Shown here: positions 44,299-52,932 of the stretch, in pieces
How the letters are laid out: each line of letters opens with the position of its first letter
How positions within the stretch are numbered: the first letter of the stretch is position 1
Origin: Desulfatibacillum aliphaticivorans DSM 15576
Lineage (GTDB): Bacteria > Desulfobacterota > Desulfobacteria > Desulfobacterales > Desulfatibacillaceae
Direction of reading: 5' to 3'
Length of the DNA: 64,000 bases
Assembly (NCBI RefSeq): GCF_000429905.1
Contig: NZ_AUCT01000002.1
Location: forward strand, 310,001-374,000
Position numbers and translations under genes: made by a program
The notes under the pieces: generated by a model
Seen by the model: only the letters and a program-made list of their open reading frames with translations
The model's database searches: none
What the model was told of the DNA's origin: nothing

Positions 44299-44432
44299 CA
44301 AGGGTTTTTAAGGCCCTTGTGCATACCATAACCGGAGGCTTTTCAAGCTCTTTACATGCACGGCGTGTTGTGCCATAAGGCAAACAAGGGCCGCACGGCG
44401 GCTCTAATCATTTTAAGAAACAGGGGAAAGCC

Positions 44433-45215
44433 ATGTTAAGCAAACGCGTTATCGTATGCCTGGATGTCCGGGACGGAAAGACCACCAAAGGAATCAAGTT
44501 CAAAGGCAATGTGGATATCGGGGATCCCGTGGATATGGCCCGTATCTATTATGAAGCCGGTTGCGACGAACTGGTCTTCTACGATATCACCGCGTCCCAC
44601 GAAAAGCGGGGCATCATGATCGACGTGGTGCGCCGCGTGGCCGAAACCATTTTCATCCCCTTTTCCGTGGGCGGCGGCATTTCCTCGGTGGAGGACATGC
44701 GCGATGTGCTTTTGGCCGGCGCGGAAAAAATCTCCGTGAACTCCGCTGCGGTCAAGAATCCCAAGATCATCACCCAAGGCGCCGAAGCGTTCGGAAACCA
44801 GTGCGTGGTCCTTGGCATGGACGTGAAAAAGGTGGAAAAGTCCGAAAAAATCCCCTCCGGCTACGAAATCGTCATCAACGGCGGCCGCACCTACATGGGC
44901 ATCGACGCCCTGTGGTGGGCCCAGGAAGGCGAACGCCTGGGCGCCGGGGAAATCTGCCTCAACTCCATTGACGCGGACGGCACCAAGGAAGGCTACGAAC
45001 TGGAACTGACCGCGCTTATCTCGGAAAACGTGAACATCCCGGTCATCGCTTCGGGCGGCGGCGGCATCCCTCAACATCTGGCCGACGTGCTCAAAGAGGG
45101 CAAGGCCGACGCGGCCCTCATCGCCTCCATGGTTCACTACGGAACCTACACCATTCCGGAAATCAAGGACCACCTGAAAAGCCAGGGCATTTCCGTCAGG
45201 GATGAGTTGCAGTAA
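44433..45215 (+). CDS. hisF: Imidazole glycerol phosphate synthase cyclase subunit (HisF)
   Basis: 260 residues, the full HisF length, a phosphate-binding beta/alpha barrel. The N-terminal CLDVRDGKTTKG has the catalytic Asp. The other typical segments are VGGGI, GMDVK, IVINGGRTYMGIDA, SIDADGTKEGYE and ASGGGG. It cyclises PRFAR with ammonia from HisH to imidazole glycerol phosphate and AICAR. AGGGGAAA precedes ATG 44433. No hisH or other his gene is adjacent, so it is either a dispersed his gene or a HisF-like paralogue. Confidence 0.8.
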   Translation: MLSKRVIVCLDVRDGKTTKGIKFKGNVDIGDPVDMARIYYEAGCDELVFYDITASHEKRGIMIDVVRRVAETIFIPFSVGGGISSVEDMRDVLLAGAEKISVNSAAVKNPKIITQGAEAFGNQCVVLGMDVKKVEKSEKIPSGYEIVINGGRTYMGIDALWWAQEGERLGAGEICLNSIDADGTKEGYELELTALISENVNIPVIASGGGGIPQHLADVLKEGKADAALIASMVHYGTYTIPEIKDHLKSQGISVRDELQ

Positions 45216-45220
45216 AAAAG

Positions 45221-45646
45221 TTATTGTCTCTTTTGAAGTTTGGGCTTTAAAAAATAGGATAATTCCAGGATGGATTCCGTCTTTCGGTTTGCCTCGGATT
45301 TGCTTAATTCCACAATCCTGCGGGCCAGATCAATAGGCCTGCCCGTATACGTCCAGCCGGCTTGCCGCAAACAATTCAGCAAAACATGCTGGGCCGTTCT
45401 TTTGTTACCATCCCTGAAATTGTGCTGTTTGACTATCAGGTAGGCGGCAAGGCAGAAGGTCTCCAGTTCATCAAAACCGTGGTAGCCCACGGTTGCTTCC
45501 ACATATGAACGAAGATTATTCACCTGGGCGCGGTTCAGAACCAGCCCTGCACCGGTCGCACGCAGGGCTTTTTGGTTGAAAAGAATGATGGTTTCCGGCT
45601 TGAGGCAGTTCAATTGACGGCCAGATAGTCCATGGCAGCCTGCCAC
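45221..45646 (-). CDS. Doc/Fic-family toxin (death-on-curing type)
   Basis: About 141 residues from GTG 45646, or about 130 from TTG 45613, which overlaps the antitoxin stop as TTGA; the start is uncertain. The active-site motif HNFRDGNKRT (residues 75-84 in the longer form) matches Doc/Fic HxFx(D/G)GN(K)R. Fic-fold proteins transfer AMP or phosphate to a target (Doc phosphorylates EF-Tu), with the Asp of the motif binding metal and His as base. No ankyrin- or YhfG-type inhibitor is present; the neighbour upstream is a Panacea-like antitoxin instead. It is convergent with hisF with five bases between stops. Confidence 0.85.
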   Translation of the reverse strand: MAGCHGLSGRQLNCLKPETIILFNQKALRATGAGLVLNRAQVNNLRSYVEATVGYHGFDELETFCLAAYLIVKQHNFRDGNKRTAQHVLLNCLRQAGWTYTGRPIDLARRIVELSKSEANRKTESILELSYFLKPKLQKRQ

Positions 45647-46137
45647 TCCTCATCATCCGCCACGGAATGAATAAATTCGTCCACTTCCTGCTCAGATAAT
45701 ATGGAAGCGACTACATCCAGGGGGCCGTTTTGCGTGGAAAGCAGCATAGGCGCCGTTTTATAGACATAGTCCACAAAGCTCCGGTAATTTTCCTTGGGGT
45801 TGGGGGCGTTGGAAATAACGGTTCTGACAAGATCAAGGGCGTCAGGAGAAACTTTGGAGAGAGGCGAGGTCCTATCTTTCAAACTAATCAGGCTGTCGCC
45901 GTTCTTTTCGTTCTTTACATCAAAAATGTCCGGATTCTGCAAAGCGCAATTTTGTACTTCACTCCCAAAGGGGCCGCAGTTATCCCGAACCCATTCAATG
46001 CAGGAAATCTGCACTCCATGCCTCCTGACGGACTCCAGATCCACGAGGTAGACCATTTTCGTCAAGGTGGAGACGTCGAGACTCCCCTCATAATGAGATA
46101 GGATTGCCTGGAGCAGATTTTCAAGTTTGACGGTCAT
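45610..46137 (-). CDS. Panacea (PanA/DUF4065)-like antitoxin
   Basis: 175 residues, SocA/PanA-like helical domain. LTKMVYLVDLESVRRHG and WVRDNCGPFGSEVQ fit the family's LTK.LYL.D and GP.... signature. PanA proteins are antitoxins paired with many unrelated toxins. Here the pair is with a Doc-type protein downstream, whose start overlaps this gene. A promoter is visible upstream: TTGACT (46224-46219), 17 bp, TATTTA (46201-46196), with AT-rich dyad-like sequence around the -10 that could be the operator. Family by eye, confidence moderate. Confidence 0.7.
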   Translation of the reverse strand: MTVKLENLLQAILSHYEGSLDVSTLTKMVYLVDLESVRRHGVQISCIEWVRDNCGPFGSEVQNCALQNPDIFDVKNEKNGDSLISLKDRTSPLSKVSPDALDLVRTVISNAPNPKENYRSFVDYVYKTAPMLLSTQNGPLDVVASILSEQEVDEFIHSVADDEEWQAAMDYLAVN

Positions 46138-46302
46138 GGGAATCAGTCCCTGAATAAAAATTCACTGACATATCGAACGCTTTCGTCCTTCTATATAAAT
46201 ATACACTTCATTCATCCAAGTCAATAGCGCTATCAAAAACATAGCGCACAACAACTGCGCCCAGAGGCTCTCAGCAAATGTCACATGGCATAAGTCGGAA
46301 TT

Positions 46303-46950
46303 TCATGGCGAGTCTTTTTTATCTCTGCCGACAAAAGCTAACGCTTCTAATAATTTTTCAGGTGCAGGAGATGGCAAACGCTTTTCTATATGCTGCAGAT
46401 AAGATGCGGAGTCCGGTCCCCAATCGAAATAGAGTCCAGTTCCGGGTTCCTCCAGAGATTTCGCCATCTCCGATGACACATCCAATTCCTGACAGAACAA
46501 AAGCACCTGTTTTGAGTCGCCAACCAAGTGTGCATATACTTTTAAGCAATATTTACCCGACAAGAACCGAAAGGAGTTTCCGTCGATAGGAGTTAAGAAA
46601 TGATGGTTGGCTGCTACGCCAGTTTCACCAACGAATAACCCACTTCCTCTAACCAGCTTGTCATCGCCATGAACCCAAATATTGAAATTTTGCTGTGACT
46701 CGTTCCTCGTTAGCGATGCATGCATGCTCTGGATGACCCGCCCACGTTTCGAGGTGGAGAAAAGCAATGTTCGTAAGTAGACTTTCGGAAGAGGTTGTTC
46801 CTTGAAAGAGATAGAACCATCGGGGCCAAAAAAGATAACAGTGGGTTGCGTCATCCTAACAGTTCCTCTGCGAAGCAAAGTAAGCCACGCAGTTACCCCC
46901 GATATAGCCAGCGCAAGAACGGAGATTGCTATCGCTATTGAATCTGCCAT
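46303..46950 (-). CDS. Membrane-anchored hypothetical protein
   Basis: 215 residues with one N-terminal membrane segment (about 5-25, rich in Ala, Ile, Leu) and a soluble remainder. No family was recognised. The codon use is more AT-rich than in the flanking metabolic genes. It sits between the toxin-antitoxin pair and the polymerase gene. The 297-bp gap upstream (46951-47247) is AT-rich with nothing recognisable. Confidence 0.5.
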   Translation of the reverse strand: MADSIAIAISVLALAISGVTAWLTLLRRGTVRMTQPTVIFFGPDGSISFKEQPLPKVYLRTLLFSTSKRGRVIQSMHASLTRNESQQNFNIWVHGDDKLVRGSGLFVGETGVAANHHFLTPIDGNSFRFLSGKYCLKVYAHLVGDSKQVLLFCQELDVSSEMAKSLEEPGTGLYFDWGPDSASYLQHIEKRLPSPAPEKLLEALAFVGRDKKDSP

Positions 46951-47247
46951 ATATCACCTCATTGTTGTGATGTGATAAGCCGAAGCACTGACTTACCCGC
47001 CCATTGGGACTATTGCTGAATCATTCAACCTTTAATCCCCTGAAAAGCATTTTTGATGCAAAACAAAACCCAAACAAATATTCGTTTTTCTTTCCTAACC
47101 GTAGTTTAGGTTTGGAATAAGTTACCTACTCCAAGTGTTCTGGATCTTTGCTTTTAACCACTCGGGACTATCTCTCTTTTAAGAATCAATATGATCTTTT
47201 AATAACATTCTTGTGTAACCGGAGCAACCGCCTCCCCTCAAAAATTC

Positions 47248-49890
47248 TCACCTCGCCGCGTGGGGCGAAAGGCCCGGCGAGGTGACCACGGGGTCCCGGA
47301 ACACGGGCGGCGGCGCGTTCCAGGCGCCGTCCAGGCCTTTCAGGGCGCCGGCCTTTTCCAGACTGAACCGGGCTTTGGCGGGCAAAGAAACCCGCCTGGT
47401 AAAGTCGTCCGCGCTTAAAAACAACCCCTTCTCCCGTTCCAAAATGATTTTCGCGCAATATTTCGGTCCGATATTCTTGATGCGAATCAAGGGGATGCGT
47501 ATGCCCCCGTTTTCCTCAAGATACTGCGCGCCGCTCTTATTCACATGGGGCTGAAGCACGGGAATTCCCATGCGCCTGGCCTCGTTCAGGATCACGCTGT
47601 GGGGGTAGGAGCCCACGTGCTCGGCGTTCAGGATTCCAAAATAAAAAGCCAGGGGATAGTGGGTTTTCAAGTACGCGCTTTGATACGTGATGTGCGCAAA
47701 AGACGCCGCATGGGCCTTGCAAAACCCGTACCCCATAAAGCTGGCCACCAGGTCGAAAAAAGCCTGGGCCGTAGGATTGTCGTACCCTTTTTTCAAGCAC
47801 CCTTTTACAAAGGCATCCTCCATTTCCCGAAAAACCGCCCGGGGAGCTTTCTTGCTGAGGGAGCGCCGCATGCGGTCCCCCTCGCCGTAAGGCATCCCCG
47901 CGATGTCGTGGGCGATCTCCAGAATCTGCTCCTGAAACAAAACCACCCCGAAGGTGCTTTCCAGGATGGGTTTCAGGTCGGGATGGGGATAGGTCACGGG
48001 CTCCTTGTTGTTTCTTCGCAGCACGTAAGGCTCCACCATGGCGCCGGACATGGGGCCGGGCCGGAACAGGGAGATTTCCGCGATGATGTCCTCAAAATGC
48101 CGGGGCTGAAGCCGCCCCAAAAGCTGCCGCTGCCCCGGGGACTCCACCTGGAACACCCCCACCGAATCGGTGGTGCGAAGCATGCGGAAAGTCGCCGGAT
48201 CGTCCAGGGGAACCTCGTCCAGGCAAAGGCGAACGCCTTTTTTCTCCAGCAACTCCACCCCGGCCTGGAGGGCCGAATGCATGCGCAGCCCCAGGATATC
48301 CAGCTTGACCAGACCCAGGGCTTCCACGTCGTCCTTGTCGAACTGGACCACGGGAATGCCTTTCCGCGAGGTCTGCAAGGGGCTCCAGTTGAAAATCTCG
48401 CCGGGCGTAAGCACCATGCCGCCCAAGTGCACGGAAAGATTGTGGGGCAGGCCCGAGATCTTCTCCGCCAGCCATAAGAGTTCGTCTTCCTGAAGCAAGG
48501 GGCTGCCTTCCAATTCCGGCATGCGCTCAATGGCCTTGCGGATGTCGTGGGACCGCAGAAAATAGGGCACGAACTGGGTGAGGCGGTCGATTTTTTCATA
48601 GGAGTATCCCAAGGCCCTGCCCAGGCTGCGCAGCGCCCCCCTGGCCCGAAAGGTGGAAACCGTGGCCACCATGGCGGCCTGATTGGGATATTTCTCCATC
48701 AGATATTCAAAAATTTCGTCCCGCCGCAGGGAGTCGAAATCCATATCCACGTCCGGCATGTCCAGTCTGCCGTTATTCAAAAATCGTTCAAACAATAGGC
48801 GATGCTCCAAAGGGTTCACCCCGCCCAAAAGCAGGTGCAGCACCAAAGACCCGGCCGCGCTGCCCCGCACCGTGCCCCGGATGCGCCGGTCCCTGGCGAA
48901 TGAATGGATCTCCTTGACCAGCAAAAAATACCCGGATAAGTCCCGCCGCCGGATATGCCCCAGTTCTTTTTCCAGACGCTGCAGGACCTCCAGGTCCAGG
49001 GGATTGAAGCGCCTGGCCAGACTCCGGTAGCAGAGCTTGGCCAGGGCTTGGTCCTGGGACATGCCCGGCGGGACGGGAAACACAGGCGGGCTGCTTTTTC
49101 CCAGGGGAAGCATGGCCCGGCACTCATGGGCGATGATCCCCGTATTTTCCAGGGCCTGGGGATAGGGAATCACCTTGGCCATGTCCTCCTGGCTTTTCAG
49201 ATAATACTCCCTGCTTTCCCTGGGCTGACAGGCGCGATGATGCACCTGGTTCTGGATATCCACCAGGGCCTGATGCACGGGCAGATCGCCGGGCTCCAGG
49301 CAAACCACGTCGTTGGTCGCAGCCAAAGGCGCCCCCGCCTTTTCGGCCACCCTGGCCATGATGTGCATGATGCGGGCGTCGTAAAGCGTTCCCGCGTTCT
49401 GAATTTCCACATACACATTCTCCTTGCCGAAAATTTCCTGCAAACGCCAGACCCAGCCGCAGGCCCGGCGGTACTGCGACCCATCCGCCCCTTCCACCAG
49501 CTTAAAAAACCTCCCGTCCCTGCCTCCGGTCAGGCAGACGATATCCCGGCTGTGCAAAGCCAGAAATTTTTCCGGGCAGGCGGGCTGATCCCGCGGACCG
49601 TACTCATGGGCCAGGGTGATGAGCCGGCATAAATTATTGTATCCCTTGGGCGACTTGGCCAGCAGCACCAGGTCGTCCCGCCCTTCGATGCTCAACTGCG
49701 TCCCGATCACCGCATGCACGCCGAGCTTTTCCGCCGCCGCGCAAAAACGCACGGCCCCGTAAACCCCGTTTTTATCCGTAAGGGCCGCGGCGGTAAACCC
49801 CGCCTCCTTGGCTTTTGCGGCCAGGGCTTCGGGCAAAAAGGTTCCGTACATGAACGAAAACCCGCTATGGACGTGCAAATGAGCGAACAC
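47248..49890 (-). CDS. Error-prone DNA polymerase III alpha-like protein (DnaE2/ImuC type)
   Basis: 880 residues from GTG 49890 (GGAG seven bases upstream; the family's N-terminal AHLHVHSGFSF follows at once). An intact PHP domain (about 1-200) is followed by the polymerase core with catalytic PDVDMDF (about 375-382) and a third Asp in the KLDILGL segment. It shows LPHNLSVHLGGMVLT typical of DnaE2 and ends near residue 880, so the tau-binding C-terminus of replicative DnaE is missing. DnaE2 normally works with ImuA/ImuB in SOS mutagenesis; neither is adjacent. A palindromic operator fills its promoter. Confidence 0.82.
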   Translation of the reverse strand: MFAHLHVHSGFSFMYGTFLPEALAAKAKEAGFTAAALTDKNGVYGAVRFCAAAEKLGVHAVIGTQLSIEGRDDLVLLAKSPKGYNNLCRLITLAHEYGPRDQPACPEKFLALHSRDIVCLTGGRDGRFFKLVEGADGSQYRRACGWVWRLQEIFGKENVYVEIQNAGTLYDARIMHIMARVAEKAGAPLAATNDVVCLEPGDLPVHQALVDIQNQVHHRACQPRESREYYLKSQEDMAKVIPYPQALENTGIIAHECRAMLPLGKSSPPVFPVPPGMSQDQALAKLCYRSLARRFNPLDLEVLQRLEKELGHIRRRDLSGYFLLVKEIHSFARDRRIRGTVRGSAAGSLVLHLLLGGVNPLEHRLLFERFLNNGRLDMPDVDMDFDSLRRDEIFEYLMEKYPNQAAMVATVSTFRARGALRSLGRALGYSYEKIDRLTQFVPYFLRSHDIRKAIERMPELEGSPLLQEDELLWLAEKISGLPHNLSVHLGGMVLTPGEIFNWSPLQTSRKGIPVVQFDKDDVEALGLVKLDILGLRMHSALQAGVELLEKKGVRLCLDEVPLDDPATFRMLRTTDSVGVFQVESPGQRQLLGRLQPRHFEDIIAEISLFRPGPMSGAMVEPYVLRRNNKEPVTYPHPDLKPILESTFGVVLFQEQILEIAHDIAGMPYGEGDRMRRSLSKKAPRAVFREMEDAFVKGCLKKGYDNPTAQAFFDLVASFMGYGFCKAHAASFAHITYQSAYLKTHYPLAFYFGILNAEHVGSYPHSVILNEARRMGIPVLQPHVNKSGAQYLEENGGIRIPLIRIKNIGPKYCAKIILEREKGLFLSADDFTRRVSLPAKARFSLEKAGALKGLDGAWNAPPPVFRDPVVTSPGLSPHAAR

Positions 49891-49980
49891 GCTTTTTCTC
49901 CGGTTGCAGACGCTAAAGGCCCCGGGCCGGGGTGGGGGAAAGTCCTCAAAGCCGCCGGCCAGGAGCCTGTTTTTAGAATC

Positions 49981-50010
49981 ATAATATAGTACATATGTAC
50001 TATAAGTCAA
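49981..50010 (-). promoter_or_regulatory. Promoter and palindromic operator of the DnaE2-like gene
   Basis: Minus-strand -35 TTGACT (50010-50005) and -10 TATTAT (49986-49981, 18-bp spacing) or TATATT (49988-49983, 16 bp). The spacer is filled by a perfect 18-bp palindrome ATAGTACATATGTACTAT (49986-50003), i.e. GTAC-N4-GTAC, similar to the LexA2 site GTACN4GTGC known in pseudomonads. This location is ideal for repression. A related imperfect GTAC-TTTT-AGTA-like site lies near 50125-50138 in the same divergent gap. I found nothing else in 49891-50243. Confidence 0.65.
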
Positions 50011-50243
50011 GAAAACAGAATCCGCACCAAAACCGTCCCATTGCGACGGATTAACATTTTCATGACATATGGAAGAGATTTTAAACGAAAAAATTTATTG
50101 AAATTTTCCGCCGCCACGGTAATACTAAAAGTACTAGTCAGATTTTTTAAATTTTCAGAAAGCCGGCCACACTGTGGAGATGCTTCGTCCGTCAGCATCC
50201 CGGCTGCACGCGTCCGCCAACCTTATTTTCAGGAGGTGAAATC

Positions 50244-51413
50244 ATGCCGTTTTACAAGCCGCTCAAGGGAATGCCCATGGAAGATCGCCAACGCACGATT
50301 GCGGGTATTCAGCGTTTGCGCGCCCAGTTTGATGCAGTGAATTTTCCGGGAAAAAAAACCTCGGAGTCTTTGATACTGGGAACCTGGAACATCCGCAACT
50401 TTGACGACGACCGCTTCAATTACGGCCCCCGGATGGAGGAGTCCTTTTATTATATCGCGGAAATCATGTCCCGTTTCGACATTCTGGCCGTGCAGGAAAT
50501 CTGTGAGGACCTGGCCCCTTTGGACAGGCTCATGCATCATCTGGGCTATCAGTACGATTATATTGTCACGGACGTAACCCACAGCGGACTGGGCGGCAAC
50601 AGGGAAAGGCTCGGGTTTGTCTACGACAAGGACAAGGTGAAGTTTAAAGGCGTCGCCGGGGAACTCGTCCTGCCCGACAAAATGCTCATCAGCGAGGCTG
50701 CGGACAAAGGACGCCAGTTCGCCCGGACGCCCTTTGGATGCCAATTCCAGTCCGGCTGGTTTAAATTCCTGTTTTCCACCGTGCATATTTATTACGGTTC
50801 CGCATCCACCAAGTCCCAAGCCTACGCCCGCAGGGTGGAGGAAATCAAAGCCGTGGCCAAGTACCTCTCCAAGGAAGCCAAAATGAGCGACGCCAACCAG
50901 ATATTGGTGGGCGACTTCAACATCCTGGAACCCGGCAGCAAAGGGTTCGACGCCCTGGAGAAAAACGGATTCACCGCCGTCCGCAACCGGATGGGCAGCA
51001 ACAGGGACCGGACGAAATATTATGACCAGATTTCCTTCCGGTCCCGGAAAAATGAAGTAAAGCTGCTGGAGCCCAAACGCGAAGACAGGGTCTTTCAATT
51101 CTTTGACAGCGTATACCGCCCGGATGATTTTGAAACGTATAAGCCCGTCATCCAAGAACAGCTAAAAGCAAAGCTGAATATTGCCAAAGCCGACCTGGCC
51201 AAGGCCACATCCAAAAAGAAACGGGAAAAGGCCGAAAATCAAATAAAAGCCATTGAAGCCGCCCGCAAGTCAGACGCCTCCCTGGAGGAATATTACGGCG
51301 AATGGCGCACCTTCCAAATGAGCGACCACCTGCCCCTCTGGGTGGAGCTGGAAATCAATTTTTCAGACGCTTACCTGGAATACCTCTTGACCTATCAATC
51401 GGATGCGGAATGA
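50244..51413 (+). CDS. Endonuclease/exonuclease/phosphatase (EEP) family protein
   Basis: 389 residues. EEP-fold motifs in order are GTWNIRNF (about 46), VQEI (about 84), an HIYYG region, GDFN (about 226) and SDHLPLW near residue 360. Members are DNase I-like nucleases, sphingomyelinases or phosphatases. A charged coiled segment (about 305-345, many Lys/Glu) is inserted before the last motif. No signal peptide was seen. AGGAGGTG precedes ATG 50244. It is divergent from the DnaE2-like gene and could share its palindromic control. Substrate unknown. Confidence 0.8.
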   Translation: MPFYKPLKGMPMEDRQRTIAGIQRLRAQFDAVNFPGKKTSESLILGTWNIRNFDDDRFNYGPRMEESFYYIAEIMSRFDILAVQEICEDLAPLDRLMHHLGYQYDYIVTDVTHSGLGGNRERLGFVYDKDKVKFKGVAGELVLPDKMLISEAADKGRQFARTPFGCQFQSGWFKFLFSTVHIYYGSASTKSQAYARRVEEIKAVAKYLSKEAKMSDANQILVGDFNILEPGSKGFDALEKNGFTAVRNRMGSNRDRTKYYDQISFRSRKNEVKLLEPKREDRVFQFFDSVYRPDDFETYKPVIQEQLKAKLNIAKADLAKATSKKKREKAENQIKAIEAARKSDASLEEYYGEWRTFQMSDHLPLWVELEINFSDAYLEYLLTYQSDAE

Positions 51414-51461
51414 TTTTCCCATCCGTTTTCCCATGCACTTCCCAAGAAGAATAAGACCAGC

Positions 51462-51492
51462 GCCGGCCGCCGCTTATAGCAGGGCGGCCGGC
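51462..51492 (+). terminator. Hairpin after the EEP gene
   Basis: GCCGGCCGCC (51462-51471) pairs with GGCGGCCGGC (51483-51492), followed by a weak T-run (GGCCTTTCC). It lies about 50 bp after the EEP stop. Confidence 0.5.
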
Positions 51493-51576
51493 GGCCTTTC
51501 CCGGCCTGTTAATTTTCGAACGCGCGGATTTTTTCGATTTCGTTCCCTAATATCTTCCTTGCTTTGATTTTCGCTG

Positions 51577-51603
51577 TTGACACATAGGGTATACCCCTAT
51601 ATC
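51577..51603 (+). promoter_or_regulatory. Promoter/operator of the metal-sensor operon
   Basis: TTGACA (51577-51582) with a weak -10 (TATCCT at 51600-51605 or TATATC at 51598-51603). The spacer holds ATAGGG-TATAC-CCCTAT (51584-51600), including the palindrome GGGTATACCC, the G/C-tract type of CsoR/RcnR operators. The DNA-binding site sits over the promoter, as expected for metal-relieved repression. Confidence 0.65.
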
Positions 51604-51633
51604 CTATATCAGAACTCTAACCGGGAGAAAGCC

Positions 51634-51906
51634 ATGAGCTTGTGCGGCACAGATCAGGATAAAGAAAGATTGATCAAAAGGCTGGCGAGAATCGAGGGAC
51701 AAATCCGGGGCCTCGCCAAGATGGTGGAGCAAAACCGGGACTGCATCGAGGTCTTGCGGCAGATCGCTTCGGCCTCCGGGGCGCTGCGCGGAGTGTGGAC
51801 CCAGGTGTTGGGAGATCATCTCCGAGGCTGCATTGCCAAAGCGGCCATGGAAAACGACCAGGCCATAATCGACGAACTCATCGATCACTTACAAAAAATA
51901 CGTTAA
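51634..51906 (+). CDS. CsoR/RcnR-family metal-sensing repressor
   Basis: 90 residues from ATG 51634 (GGGAGAAA upstream); a longer reading would begin inside the -35 box. All-helical family with RLARIEGQIRGL. Likely metal ligands are C37, H62 and C66, the Cys-His-Cys triad of Cu(I)-CsoR and Ni-sensing InrS, not the His-Cys-His-His set of RcnR. It should repress its own promoter and the exporter gene 17 bp downstream until metal binds. The exporter resembles DmeF (Co/Ni), so Ni(II) or Co(II) is the best guess and Cu(I) is a possible alternative. Confidence 0.85.
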   Translation: MSLCGTDQDKERLIKRLARIEGQIRGLAKMVEQNRDCIEVLRQIASASGALRGVWTQVLGDHLRGCIAKAAMENDQAIIDELIDHLQKIR

Positions 51907-51922
51907 CCGGGAGTACGGGAAG

Positions 51923-52930
51923 TTGCATTCAAAGACAGTAAACAAGATCGCCCACGGCCACCACTTCGGCGAGTCTGACGGCAGGAACGAAAGGCGCACC
52001 CTCATGGTGGTCTTGCTCACCGCATCCACCATGATTATCGAAATAACAGCCGGATACCTCACCGGGTCCATGGCCCTTTTGGCTGACGGCTGGCATATGG
52101 GCACCCACGCCTTCGCCCTGGGCATCAGCTACGCCGCGTATTTGCTGGCCAGGAAGCACATGGAATCCAGCAGGTTTTCCTTTGGAACCGGCAAATTCGG
52201 AATTCTGGGGGGATACACCAGCGCCTTGTTTTTGGGGGCCACGGCCTTGTGGATGATTTACGAGTCCGTCTCCCGCTTGTTCAACCCGGTGTCCATTGCT
52301 TTTGACGAGGCCATTCTGGTGACCATCGTGGGCCTGGCCGTGAATGGCGCCAGCGTTTTCATTCTGCACAACTCCGGGGAGCACGGACACGACCACGGCC
52401 ATTCCCACCATCACCATGATCCCGACCACGATCATCACCACGACCATGGTCACGGACACCAGGATCAAAACTACAAAGCCGCCTATCTGCATGTCATAGC
52501 CGACACGTTGACTTCCGTATTCGCTTTGGCCGCTCTTTTGGCAGGCAGGTACCTTGGTTGGTCTTTTCTGGACCCGGTCATGGGAATTGTGGGAGGATTG
52601 CTTATAAGCAGGTGGGCCTACGGATTGCTCAAAGACACGGGATTGATTCTGCTGGACGGCGAGATTGACCCGGAAATCCGCAAGCAGGCCGTGGAGTTGA
52701 TTGAGTCGGACGGCGAAAGCCGCATCGCCGACCTGCATGTATGGAGGCTGGGCTCCAAGGAGGTGTCCATCCTGGCCACGGTGGTGACCGGGGAGGGGCG
52801 CCGGCCCGGGGAGTATCAGGCCAGACTCGCGGATTTGCCCAACGCGGCCCATGTAAGCATTGAAGTCAGGGAATGCCGTGACCACGAATGCCGATGTCAT
52901 TGCCAAAACGACCATAAAACAGGAGGATAA
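51923..52930 (+). CDS. dmeF: Cation diffusion facilitator, DmeF-type Co/Ni exporter
   Basis: 335 residues, start TTG 51923. Six membrane helices with the CDF site residues in LLADGWHMGTHAF and HVIADTLTSV. A very His-rich cytoplasmic loop runs from about residue 154 to 179 between helices 4 and 5, plus His residues near the N-terminus (HGHHFGE), as in DmeF. A C-terminal cytoplasmic domain ends in a Cys/His tail (CRDHECRCHC). It should export divalent Co/Ni (or Zn) in exchange for protons. It follows the CsoR-like regulator in one operon. Confidence 0.82.
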   Translation: MHSKTVNKIAHGHHFGESDGRNERRTLMVVLLTASTMIIEITAGYLTGSMALLADGWHMGTHAFALGISYAAYLLARKHMESSRFSFGTGKFGILGGYTSALFLGATALWMIYESVSRLFNPVSIAFDEAILVTIVGLAVNGASVFILHNSGEHGHDHGHSHHHHDPDHDHHHDHGHGHQDQNYKAAYLHVIADTLTSVFALAALLAGRYLGWSFLDPVMGIVGGLLISRWAYGLLKDTGLILLDGEIDPEIRKQAVELIESDGESRIADLHVWRLGSKEVSILATVVTGEGRRPGEYQARLADLPNAAHVSIEVRECRDHECRCHCQNDHKTGG

Positions 52931-52932
52931 GC

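Noticed and set aside
51577..51633. An upstream TTG start for the metal sensor
   Set aside because: The TTG is the first part of the TTGACA -35 box and the extra 19 residues would be encoded by the promoter/operator; ATG 51634 has a proper SD.
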